The notes beneath the pieces are model-generated. The model saw nothing but the letters and a program-made list of their open reading frames with translations. It searched no databases and was not told the DNA's origin. From positions 1 through 64,000 of the forward strand of contig NZ_PTPX01000019.1 in the NCBI RefSeq assembly GCF_003260095.1: 64,000 nucleotides of DNA, given 5' to 3'. Positions 37,663 through 45,277 of the stretch are shown here, piece by piece. Position 1 is the first letter of the stretch. The number at the start of each line of letters is the position of its first letter. The translations under genes and the position numbers were made by a program. The stretch comes from Glaesserella australis. GTDB taxonomy: Bacteria > Pseudomonadota > Gammaproteobacteria > Enterobacterales > Pasteurellaceae.

Positions 37663-39630
37663 TTAATTGTTAGAAATATAATCTGCTTCTTGATTACGAC
37701 GTCTTGAATTTACACCATTATTGTCTACAGATCTATTTCTAATTGCAATAGCTAGTTTTGCCATATCTCCAGACTCAGCTGCGGCCTGCGCAGCTGCTAT
37801 AACACTTTTAGTTTTATTTAGAGTTCCGTAGTTATATGTGTAAGAAATTAAAGCTGCTTGAGCACTCGGAGTTAGATTATTCCATGTAGAACTTCCAATT
37901 TCTCTTTGTATTTGAGTAGAATATTCATGGGTTCTTCTAGCTAAATCTCTTTCTGCATCTTCTCTTGTTGTAGTTGTATTTGAGGTTACTTTTACAACTG
38001 TTCCATCTGCCCTAGTAATAGTATCAGAACCATATCCAACCCTAGGAGCATTAACATCATATTTAGCCGTTGAGATAAAACCTTCAAATTGTCTCAATAA
38101 CCCCATTGCTTGATCTTTGGCGCTACCAGCAATAACCCCTATAGGTGAATATGGTGCATTACCATTGATACTTGAAGTATAGCTTGCATAGATGTTTCCT
38201 AGACCACTAGAATCACTACTTGGAATTGGAATATATCTATCAAGAGAAGTAAATAAATTACTATTGCTCGTATCTAGTATATTTGCTCCAGAATCTTTAG
38301 ATAAATTATGTAATTTCTTATTGTCATCAGGGGTATTACTATCAAGAGCTCTCTGTTGCTCCACCATTCTATTATTTAGTATAGCAATTGCTGTATTATT
38401 ACTAATTGATCTTTGCAACTCCATTTCCAGTTTAACCTGCTCGATTTCTCTATCAAGCATTTTTAATGATTTTTCTAGTTCTTCTTGAGCTCCTTCATTA
38501 TTAGAAACATTAGGCTCTTTCATTCCAGTTAGAATAACTCGGCGTAGAACTAAAGCCTTTTCCAATTCCTTGGATATTGCTAATTCTTGAGCTAATCTAA
38601 AGCCAAGAATAGATGCATCAGGATCTTCTTTTAAAGATTCGATTAGTCCCCTAGTTACCGCTACAGTTGATGTGCTAAGTTGATTCAACTTTTCTGCCGA
38701 AATAGCTTCAGCATTAAGTAACTCTTCCAGTTGAGTTGCTTTTATTTTTGTCTGATTTTCTATCTCAGGAGCTAAGCCCGTACCTGCTTTTGTTTTTTTA
38801 TTTCCACAATTATCACATGTGGTCATCGTTTTCTCACCTAAAATACGTTTCGCATATTCAGCCATATCCTCGGGAGATTGCCATTCCGTACATAACATAC
38901 CATCACACTGAGTCTTTGGAATAGCTCCTTTAGCCGTTGGAGCTCGACCAAGAGACATATTAAACCCTGCCCCAACAACATCTTTAATAACATCTATGGC
39001 TTGTTGCCCCATACCACCTTTTTTCACACCACCAATCCAAGTTATACCTTTACTACCTTGCTCTTGTTCAGATTTTTTCTTGGCTTTTTTGGCATCTGTT
39101 TCTGTAGAGGCAATCTCTTTGTAATTTTCCAATCCTGCCATTTTAGCCCATTTACTATCCATAACGTAATCAGCCAAATGATTGGACATTTCTTCACAAC
39201 TTGTTTTTAAGGAGTCAAAATCTAATTTAGCTTGATACATACCATTACTAAGTATGTCATAAAGTTGAGGATTGGCTCGTTGAATAATCATTGCGGGTAA
39301 GCTTGCAACAGCTCCTGTTGCAGATTCAATAACATTGCCATACAAATCTTTAAAGCCTTCAGTGATACCATTTAGCTGATTTTTGATTGTGGTTTTAATA
39401 TCAAAGTTACCGCAAGTTAAATTGGATTTCCAACCGATTCCAATGCTTAGTTCATTTGGTCTTTTTCTTGATGGTGGTGGCATAACAGCGGAGCCGCCTC
39501 CAATTTGATAAAAAACTTTATCGGATAAAACAGTACCTTGCACATATTCTGTGTTAGCTTGGCTACTTTCCGATACAATACCAATCGAAATAGCGAGTGC
39601 TAAAACGCTAAGTTTTTGCTTTGTTTTCAT
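37663..39630 (-). CDS. TIGR03755-like T4SS protein fused to a GH24-type lysozyme domain
   Basis: The 655-residue exported protein has a signal peptide (to about SSQA), then a region of about 450 residues with GIGWKSNLTCGNFDIKTTI and a CDNCGNK pair like the ICE protein PFL_4711. A coiled coil lies at about 340-410. From about residue 504 a different domain begins: LLRQFEGFISTAKYDVNAP, RVGYGSD and LTPSAQAALISYTYNYGT. The E...D...S spacing fits GH24 phage-type muramidases. The ATG at 39630 follows AGGTGATG; a start 33 bp upstream would overlap the TraU-like gene. Confidence 0.75.
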   Translation of the reverse strand: MKTKQKLSVLALAISIGIVSESSQANTEYVQGTVLSDKVFYQIGGGSAVMPPPSRKRPNELSIGIGWKSNLTCGNFDIKTTIKNQLNGITEGFKDLYGNVIESATGAVASLPAMIIQRANPQLYDILSNGMYQAKLDFDSLKTSCEEMSNHLADYVMDSKWAKMAGLENYKEIASTETDAKKAKKKSEQEQGSKGITWIGGVKKGGMGQQAIDVIKDVVGAGFNMSLGRAPTAKGAIPKTQCDGMLCTEWQSPEDMAEYAKRILGEKTMTTCDNCGNKKTKAGTGLAPEIENQTKIKATQLEELLNAEAISAEKLNQLSTSTVAVTRGLIESLKEDPDASILGFRLAQELAISKELEKALVLRRVILTGMKEPNVSNNEGAQEELEKSLKMLDREIEQVKLEMELQRSISNNTAIAILNNRMVEQQRALDSNTPDDNKKLHNLSKDSGANILDTSNSNLFTSLDRYIPIPSSDSSGLGNIYASYTSSINGNAPYSPIGVIAGSAKDQAMGLLRQFEGFISTAKYDVNAPRVGYGSDTITRADGTVVKVTSNTTTTREDAERDLARRTHEYSTQIQREIGSSTWNNLTPSAQAALISYTYNYGTLNKTKSVIAAAQAAAESGDMAKLAIAIRNRSVDNNGVNSRRRNQEADYISNN

Positions 39631-39638
39631 ATCATCAC

Positions 39639-40610
39639 CTATTGTGTATGTGTATTTATCCAATCACTGTTACCTAAAAATTTTTGACCTCTCTTTTTGC
39701 AACAAGCATAAGGTCTCCATAACGCCCAACTGTAGTTTTCTGTATTTGATACTTTATCTCCATGTGCAGCAACAGAACTCCCATTTGGGAACACTGAGCA
39801 GCTACGCTCAGTTTTAGGGCTTAACATTTGCCAACGATGTGTTTTTTTATCACCCTCTTTGACTTCTTTTGGATACCATTTTCCCTCTCCACCACGCTTA
39901 GCCGCAGGAATGTAAACATGTAGTTGTCCAGTACGGCTAACAATATCCCCAATTCTCTGAGCAATAACTGCTGAGGCTTTATAATCATGGGTTTGTGTAA
40001 TGCTTCCTCCACGTGGATAAATATTTCCCCATAAATCACCATTTTGACTAACCTCTCTCATTCCAGGAGTGATAGCTTCAGGGTAAAACATTTCTGGCAT
40101 ACCAAAACGCCATGCAAAAAAATCTAAACTACTTAAAAAATATGGTTGAAATGCATTTGTTTGACTTTGGCAGGAATATCCCATACTACTGATCATCTGC
40201 AATCCAATCCCACCTGGATGACCGATAGCCTCTCCATTTTTGAAAGTAAACTGAGTATACATTTTACTTGGCGTTTGATGTTGTCCACCCATCACACCCG
40301 TATTCATGAAATTAACCTCTTTCCAAGGACTTTGATTGTTATGGTTATACACAGATACAACCATTTCAGGAATAAAGTGGTGAACCTTCATTGATGTTCG
40401 AACGCTACATTTCCAGTAGGTACAATGTAGCCAGTAGCATATCCCTACTATTTTATAATCAGCACAACCCGTTGATGCTCCTGATGCCATTATTGATGCG
40501 GTATTCAGCGTGTTAGCTTCTATTGCTTGTACAGCAGGAGTATAGTAAGTCGCTATGGAACAAGATATTAAAAGCGGTTTTAAATATGTTTGTAAGATTT
40601 TAGCTTTCAT
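39639..40610 (-). CDS. TraU-like ICE protein, TIGR03756 / PFL_4710 family
   Basis: The 323-residue exported protein has many cysteines and the TraU-type core GICYWLHCTYWKCSVRTSMKVHHFIPE, HPGGIGLQMISS and the tail WALWRPYACCKKRGQKFLG. TraU-type proteins are periplasmic and disulfide-bonded, and are needed for mating-pair formation and transfer. It lies 9 bp from its upstream neighbour and just ahead of the lysozyme-fusion gene. Confidence 0.85.
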   Translation of the reverse strand: MKAKILQTYLKPLLISCSIATYYTPAVQAIEANTLNTASIMASGASTGCADYKIVGICYWLHCTYWKCSVRTSMKVHHFIPEMVVSVYNHNNQSPWKEVNFMNTGVMGGQHQTPSKMYTQFTFKNGEAIGHPGGIGLQMISSMGYSCQSQTNAFQPYFLSSLDFFAWRFGMPEMFYPEAITPGMREVSQNGDLWGNIYPRGGSITQTHDYKASAVIAQRIGDIVSRTGQLHVYIPAAKRGGEGKWYPKEVKEGDKKTHRWQMLSPKTERSCSVFPNGSSVAAHGDKVSNTENYSWALWRPYACCKKRGQKFLGNSDWINTHTQ

Positions 40611-40619
40611 ATAGGTACC

Positions 40620-41042
40620 TTACTGATGTGACTTATAAAGACTGATTGCTTTGGCTACATCTTGCTCACCATATATAACAGACGGATTAGGTGAATCTTC
40701 ATTGAAAACAATCGCAGGAACTTTCATGATCCCATTTTTCCAACCTTTTGTTACCCCATGGTATGCTTGTATCAGTTGATTTTGAAAATTCATCCATGAT
40801 TTATCTTGCATCAAACGTTTGGCTTGTTTTTCTGCAATTAGTGGATCTTGCCCTAAGGATTGACTAATTTGCTCTTCAATAATCTCCACAGCATCAAGCT
40901 GATATATGTAATCGGCCAAATTAGCATTTTTTATAGGGTAGTTTTGGGTGGTATATACTGTTACCATTACACTAGAATTTTCTTTGGTGTAGCCATAATA
41001 AGATAGAAATAACAGTACTGTGCTGAGTAAAATTCTACGCAT
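40620..41042 (-). CDS. ICE protein, TIGR03757 / PFL_4709 family
   Basis: The 140-residue exported protein has a signal peptide (MRRILLSTVLLFLSYYGYT) and the segments VYTTQNYPI and VPAIVFNEDSPNPSVIYGEQDVAKAI, which recall TrbC/TraW-type thioredoxin-like transfer proteins. The ATG at 41042 follows GAGGATAA. It is the first gene of the minus-strand transfer operon; its promoter must lie in the divergent gap 41043-41205, which also holds an 11-bp near-perfect inverted repeat at 41131-41165. Confidence 0.8.
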   Translation of the reverse strand: MRRILLSTVLLFLSYYGYTKENSSVMVTVYTTQNYPIKNANLADYIYQLDAVEIIEEQISQSLGQDPLIAEKQAKRLMQDKSWMNFQNQLIQAYHGVTKGWKNGIMKVPAIVFNEDSPNPSVIYGEQDVAKAISLYKSHQ

Positions 41043-41205
41043 AATTATCCTCACAAAGATTTAATCAACGTAACATTAAGAAGTTAGCGATATAAATGAA
41101 ATGAAAAAGTATGTTTAGATTTGTGATAGTTTTTAAACTATAAAAAAGAAAAATATAGTTTTAAATTGAAAGATGTGTAGCAGTTATCATAATAAAGCTA
41201 TCTTT

Positions 41206-41308
41206 GTTATCGTTGATAACTAAGTTAGGTGGCTAGAACCTATAAGGCCACGTTTTACTGCGGTAAAATGGTTCATATCCCAAATGTTCTCAGCATTCTG
41301 AAAAGGAC
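41206..41308 (+). ncRNA. four-hairpin element, copy 2
   Basis: Hairpins are GTTATC-GTT-GATAAC (41206-41220), GTGGC/GCCAC (41229-41251), TTTTAC/GTAAAA (41253-41268) and GTTCT/AGGAC (41286-41308). The linker ends in TATCCCAAAT and the last loop is CAGCATTCTGAAA. It lies in the 394-bp gap at the head of module 5, parallel to copy 1 at module 2. Confidence 0.65.
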
Positions 41309-41377
41309 TCTAACATACTGTTCTTCGATATCTAGTGTTGTTAGGAATGCATCTTATACTTTTCATTAACCTGTCCC

Positions 41378-41435
41378 AGGAAAACTTTATTCCTAGGGAT
41401 AAGGTTCTCCTTGGACATTACCTTGGAGAAATCTC
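41378..41435 (+). promoter_or_regulatory. three-arm leader L4
   Basis: Arm 1 AGGAAAACTTTATTCCT (41378-41394), arm 2 GGGATAAGGTTCTCC (41396-41410), arm 3 GGAGAAATCTC (41425-41435). Arm 2 pairs with arm 1 at about 14 of 15 positions; with arm 3 it forms a 6-bp core TTCTCC/GGAGAA on the ribosome site. It is the weakest masking stem of the nine. Confidence 0.65.
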
Positions 41436-41436
41436 T

Positions 41437-41775
41437 ATGAACAATTCACACGACATCGGTGCGTTCGATTCTTTTACGCCTAAATCTACTTCGATCTTCA
41501 ATAAATTTGGTAACAAATTAGGTAGTGTTTTTGTTTCTGCTAAAAAAGCAGCGACCAAAAAATACATTGAAGTGACCAAAGGTATCAATGAGCGTATTGA
41601 AGCTGAAGATGAACGAATTCAGGCTGAAATTTTTGCTCACCTTGAAGAACAAGCAGAAGAGTTTGAACAAGAAACTCGCCAACTCAAAAAGCGTTGGTTC
41701 TTTGTTTCTAGTTTACTTATTGTACTTTCATTTATTGGAGGTGCAGTAAGTACATTCTTCTATATGATTAAGTAG
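41437..41775 (+). CDS. hypothetical coiled-coil membrane protein
   Basis: The 112-residue protein has a polar N-terminus, a charged coiled coil (about 45-85, rich in E/Q) and a C-terminal membrane anchor (SLLIVLSFIGGAVSTFFYM). It would be a tail-anchored inner-membrane protein. It is the first gene of module 5. Not recognised. Confidence 0.65.
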   Translation: MNNSHDIGAFDSFTPKSTSIFNKFGNKLGSVFVSAKKAATKKYIEVTKGINERIEAEDERIQAEIFAHLEEQAEEFEQETRQLKKRWFFVSSLLIVLSFIGGAVSTFFYMIK

Positions 41776-41788
41776 TTATCCACCCATA

Positions 41789-41846
41789 GGGGAAAATCGC
41801 TTCCCCTTTGGAAACAGTATTTTCCCCTACATTCTAGGAGATAAAT
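41789..41846 (+). promoter_or_regulatory. three-arm leader L5
   Basis: Arm 1 GGGGAAAATCGCTTCCCC (41789-41806), arm 2 GGAAACAGTATTTTCCCC (41810-41827), arm 3 AGGAGATAAAT (41836-41846). Arm 2 pairs with arm 3 with one bulge and one mismatch, and with arm 1 over about 10 bp plus TTCC/GGAA. Confidence 0.7.
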
Positions 41847-42098
41847 ATGCTGGAATCCAAACCTAAAATTCACATTCTATTATCTGCAGTAGGATATCAG
41901 CTTTCCAAAAATTGGAAAGAGCAGGCGAATTTTACAGATGACTTAAAAAAACAAGCATATGATGCTTGGATAAACCGTCAACCATCTGAAAAAACAGTAA
42001 GATTTTTATATAAATTGCCAACTAAGTATGGCGCATTATTTAGATTTTTTACGGTAAAAGAAAAGGATGATGGCTCATTGATCATTTCGAAAGAATAG
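41847..42098 (+). CDS. hypothetical protein
   Basis: The 83-residue soluble protein has AGGAG upstream and leader L5. It is basic in the middle (NRQPSEKTVRFLYKLPTKYG). No domain recognised. Confidence 0.6.
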   Translation: MLESKPKIHILLSAVGYQLSKNWKEQANFTDDLKKQAYDAWINRQPSEKTVRFLYKLPTKYGALFRFFTVKEKDDGSLIISKE

Positions 42099-42124
42099 AC
42101 GATGAATAGGTAATTAACAAATCG

Positions 42125-42145
42125 GACTCCTTGGATAAAGGAGTC
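42125..42145 (+). terminator. short stem-loop between accessory genes
   Basis: GACTCC/GGAGTC with a 9-base loop lies between the preceding stop and leader L6. It lacks a long T run, so termination is uncertain. Confidence 0.35.
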
Positions 42146-42158
42146 TATTCAATTCCTT

Positions 42159-42213
42159 GGGGAAATCATTTCCTTAGGGAAGTGTTTCCCCTTATATTTT
42201 GGAGAAACACACT
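42159..42213 (+). promoter_or_regulatory. three-arm leader L6
   Basis: Arm 1 GGGGAAATCATTTCC (42159-42173), arm 2 GGGAAGTGTTTCCCC (42177-42191), arm 3 GGAGAAACAC (42201-42210). Arm 2 to arm 3 gives 9 of 10 pairs; arm 2 to arm 1 gives about 13 of 15. Arm 1 can also fold on itself (GGAAAT-C-ATTTCC). Confidence 0.78.
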
Positions 42214-43059
42214 ATGAATATTTTGACATCTTATTTTAATCAGAAGCTATTTGAAGCGGGACTCCCTGACAATTTACAAATTGAATATTCGCTCAATTAT
42301 TGCCAGGGTGACGGAGTCGCATTTTACGGTGAAATTTGGTCTAGAGACTGGGTTGATTTATTTAAAAAAGTCTACCCAAATCAAAAACGTAAACACCGTA
42401 TGTTTGAAAGACTCGTTAAATCCATTTTAGAATGGGAAAATTATTATGATTATTTAACCATTATTAGAAATAAGTTTGGTTATCATTATTCTCATTCAAA
42501 CACAATGGATTTGGAGGCTCCTTGTGCAGAAGATCTCTATTTTTTCCACAATGTAGATACATATAAAAAATGGTATTTCCCTCAAAGTAAGGTACACCAG
42601 TACAAAGCTTTATGGGATGATTTTGTGGCAGATCTCAGTGAATATATCAGAGAACTCTCTAAGCGATTAGCACGAGAAGGTTATCGTATCATTGAAGCTA
42701 CACCCAGTGATAAACAGGTAGCATATCAATTTAATACATCGAATTACCGTATTGAGCTTATCGCAGAACCTGCTGATTTTGCTTTCTCACCCTATGATGA
42801 TCCTGAAGATATTAAGCAGTTTTGTGAATCTTTAATCAAAGGTGACACAAAATATGCCAATGTATATGCTCAAGTTATTGATCGTAATACAGGCATTTCA
42901 TTAGGAGATGATTATATCGGTGAACTTACATATTCAGAAAATGATAAAACGTTTTCTGGATATAAACGAACATTGCTTAAAGAAGCAATTCAGCAAGCTC
43001 GTCAGAAAATAGTTGAATTATCGCAACAATTTTCTCAAATCAAACCGCTTGCTATATAA
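42214..43059 (+). CDS. hypothetical accessory protein
   Basis: The 281-residue protein starts MNILTSYFNQKL. It has an N-terminal IEYSLNYCQGDGVAFYGEI, a charged helical middle and a C-terminal helix. Phrases like SLNYCQGDGVAFYG occur in small phage and plasmid proteins of unknown role, so I give no function. It sits directly before ardC behind its own three-arm leader. Confidence 0.65.
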   Translation: MNILTSYFNQKLFEAGLPDNLQIEYSLNYCQGDGVAFYGEIWSRDWVDLFKKVYPNQKRKHRMFERLVKSILEWENYYDYLTIIRNKFGYHYSHSNTMDLEAPCAEDLYFFHNVDTYKKWYFPQSKVHQYKALWDDFVADLSEYIRELSKRLAREGYRIIEATPSDKQVAYQFNTSNYRIELIAEPADFAFSPYDDPEDIKQFCESLIKGDTKYANVYAQVIDRNTGISLGDDYIGELTYSENDKTFSGYKRTLLKEAIQQARQKIVELSQQFSQIKPLAI

Positions 43060-43075
43060 ACAATTTTAACCCTTT

Positions 43076-43132
43076 GGGGAATATATTCTCCAAAGGATAT
43101 GTTCTCCATTTTATTTTATAGGAGAACATATT
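43076..43132 (+). promoter_or_regulatory. three-arm leader L7, before ardC
   Basis: Arm 1 GGGGAATATATTCTCC (43076-43091), arm 2 GGATATGTTCTCC (43095-43107), arm 3 GGAGAACATAT (43121-43131). Arm 2 pairs with arm 3 perfectly over 11 bp and with arm 1 over 13 positions including three G-U pairs. Arm 1 is itself an 8-bp hairpin. Confidence 0.82.
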
Positions 43133-44104
43133 ATGAACACAAAGACTCAACAACCTAAATTCGACATTTATCAAAATGTGACAGATCGTATTGTAAAAGC
43201 CTTAGAAGCTGGTACAGCTCCTTGGTTAAAACCTTGGTCTAGTCCTGATTGTAATCTGAGCTTACCACGTAATGCAGTATCGGATCGCTACTATAATGGA
43301 GTTAATATTCTGTTGTTATGGATGGCGAACGAAGAGAATGGCTATAAACAGTCAAAATGGATAACAGCTGAAGCAGCTAACAAATTAGGCGGACGTATCA
43401 GAAAAGGTGAAAAAGCAACTGTGATTGTCAATTATTGTCCTGTTGAGCGAGAGAAATTAGATGAAGATGGTAATCAGATCGTAGATGATGATGGAAATAT
43501 TGAGATGGAGCATTTTGCTTATCTCAAAAAGCATTGTGTATTTAACATAGAACAATGTGAGTCATTACCAAAAATTCTCTATGAAGCTGTGTCAGATTCT
43601 AAGCCCGAGAGTAATTCTATGCCTTACCAAGAATTTGCAGAAATTCGTCAAATAATGGAAGGGATTGAAGTACAGGTAAATATGAAACCGAGTAATAGAG
43701 CTTTCTATAATCCTAATGAAGATATCATTGTAATGCCAGAAATGAAGCAGTTCACAAATGAACAGGGCTTTTATGAAGTGTTATTACACGAAATGATACA
43801 TTCGACGGGGCATAAAACTCGATTAAATAGAGAAGGGATAGCTTCTGGTAAGTCCAAGTTTGGTAACAAAGTCTACGTATTTGAAGAGCTTGTTGCAGAA
43901 ATGGGCGCCGCCTTTTTATGTAGCCATCTTGGGTTTAATACTGTTCCAAAAAATGCAAGTTATATTGCGAGCTGGATTAAACTTCTGAAGGAAGATAAGA
44001 AAGCGATTTTTAAGGCAGCAGGAAAAGCTCGCGAAGCCTGTCAATATATGTTTGAGACATTGCAAGTTGTTCAACAATATGAACGTTTTAACTATGAAGC
44101 ATAG
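43133..44104 (+). CDS. ardC: ArdC-type antirestriction protein (zincin domain)
   Basis: The 323-residue protein has an N-terminal ssDNA-binding domain of the ArdC/DUF1738 type (VTDRIVKALEAGTAPWLKPW, WITAEAANKLGGRIRKGEKA) and a C-terminal metallopeptidase-like domain with HEMIHSTGH near residue 219, followed by EELVAEMGAAFL. ArdC proteins shield incoming single-stranded DNA from restriction. The zinc motif is intact. It is translated behind leader L7 and followed 10 bp later by a small gene. Confidence 0.88.
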   Translation: MNTKTQQPKFDIYQNVTDRIVKALEAGTAPWLKPWSSPDCNLSLPRNAVSDRYYNGVNILLLWMANEENGYKQSKWITAEAANKLGGRIRKGEKATVIVNYCPVEREKLDEDGNQIVDDDGNIEMEHFAYLKKHCVFNIEQCESLPKILYEAVSDSKPESNSMPYQEFAEIRQIMEGIEVQVNMKPSNRAFYNPNEDIIVMPEMKQFTNEQGFYEVLLHEMIHSTGHKTRLNREGIASGKSKFGNKVYVFEELVAEMGAAFLCSHLGFNTVPKNASYIASWIKLLKEDKKAIFKAAGKAREACQYMFETLQVVQQYERFNYEA

Positions 44105-44114
44105 GAGAATAGCT

Positions 44115-44345
44115 ATGGAAAATTTGGATCAAGAAATTGATACCATTTACCTAAAATATTGCATATTGTACGAGCAAGCATATGATCAAAATGGTGATTG
44201 GATACCACATATCCGAGAACAAATTATTACATGTGAGCAATCGTTACAAGCACTCTACGAGAAGAAATTCGGAGTATCATATAATGATAACCTTGCTGGC
44301 TGGCTAGCTTTCTGGGTATCATTAGGTAGAAAACACTGCAAGTGA
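44115..44345 (+). CDS. hypothetical protein after ardC
   Basis: The 76-residue protein has AGGAG 7 bp upstream and starts 10 bp after the ardC stop, so it is co-translated with it and has no three-arm leader. The sequence is helical with a tryptophan-rich end (GWLAFWVSLGRKHCK). Not recognised. Confidence 0.6.
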   Translation: MENLDQEIDTIYLKYCILYEQAYDQNGDWIPHIREQIITCEQSLQALYEKKFGVSYNDNLAGWLAFWVSLGRKHCK

Positions 44346-44400
44346 TAATCCGAACATATGAACCTCACAAGTTAGCATACTAACTGAAATTTACCCATTA

Positions 44401-44466
44401 GGGGATACATTATCCCCTTGGGCATGGTGTATCCCTTCATTTTTCTACAAAATTAAGGAGTACACT
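44401..44466 (+). promoter_or_regulatory. three-arm leader L8, before the DUF1281 gene
   Basis: Arm 1 GGGGATACATTATCCCC (44401-44417) is itself a hairpin (GGGGATA/TATCCCC). Arm 2 is GGGCATGGTGTATCCC (44420-44435) and arm 3 AAGGAGTACAC (44455-44465). Arm 2 pairs with arm 3 at 10 of 11 positions, and with arm 1 through GGGATACATT/GGTGTATCCC. Confidence 0.78.
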
Positions 44467-45198
44467 ATGCCAAATTGGTGCCAAAATAAACTACACGTTA
44501 CTTGTCATTCTGAGCAGATGGAACAAGTTAAAACCAAGCTCTTTACCCAGAACGATAATGGGCAATGGTTATTGGATTTTAATCTTATGGTTCCTATGTC
44601 AGAATCTCTTTATATAGAGAGTGGTAGTAGTGGTGATAAAGCGATGCGTTTTCTCACCCTACCGAAAACGAAGCGAATAAATCGGGCGTTACTTCAACAG
44701 TACATTAATACATCACAGGTTGATCGTATTTATGCTAAAGCCAAACATCACCGCTGGAAAGTAGGGGATTTTATTCACTGGTTGAAAGCTCGCCCTGATG
44801 AACAGAAAATGCTATGGCTAGATTTAACACTTGGTGAGCAGTATTTATCAAATCTAAACCAATATGGCTACAAAGATTGGTATGACTGGTCTATTGCAAA
44901 TTGGGGCTGTAAATGGAATGTTCATCCAGATAACTGCCAAGTTGTTTTCGAAGAAGATAGCATCTACTGCCTATTTGATACACCGTGGGGGCCACCTGAC
45001 CGCTGGTTTGGTGCACTTTGTGCAGCTTTTCCTGAGATTGAATTTACACTATCGTTTTTTGAGTCTGGAATGTGGTTCGCAGGGGAATTTGTCGCTGATA
45101 TGGATGGTTCTTTCTATCAGGTATACAAAGATGACGATGAAATTCGACAATTTGCTGAGGATGTCTTTGATGAAGAGTTCATCTGTGACGATGATTAA
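44467..45198 (+). CDS. DUF1281 (YubB ferredoxin-like domain) protein
   Basis: The 243-residue protein begins MPNWCQNKLHVT, the hallmark of DUF1281/YubB proteins on plasmids and ICEs, and contains WGCKWNVHPDNCQV and FDTPWGPPDRWFGAL. The function is unknown; relatives lie in the leading regions of conjugative plasmids near antirestriction genes, as here. The C-terminus is acidic. Confidence 0.82.
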   Translation: MPNWCQNKLHVTCHSEQMEQVKTKLFTQNDNGQWLLDFNLMVPMSESLYIESGSSGDKAMRFLTLPKTKRINRALLQQYINTSQVDRIYAKAKHHRWKVGDFIHWLKARPDEQKMLWLDLTLGEQYLSNLNQYGYKDWYDWSIANWGCKWNVHPDNCQVVFEEDSIYCLFDTPWGPPDRWFGALCAAFPEIEFTLSFFESGMWFAGEFVADMDGSFYQVYKDDDEIRQFAEDVFDEEFICDDD

Positions 45199-45228
45199 GT
45201 AGGTTTTTACAATGTAATTTCCACCCTA

Positions 45229-45277
45229 GGGGTAATTCCCTAGGGGGATTACTCCATAAACGTTTAGGAGTAATCCA
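45229..45277 (+). promoter_or_regulatory. three-arm leader L9, before the methyltransferase-like gene
   Basis: Arm 1 GGGGTAATTCCC (45229-45240), arm 2 GGGGATTACTCC (45244-45255), arm 3 GGAGTAATCC (45267-45276). Arm 2 pairs with arm 3 perfectly over 10 bp, hiding the ribosome site, and with arm 1 over all 12 positions with two G-U pairs. Confidence 0.85.
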
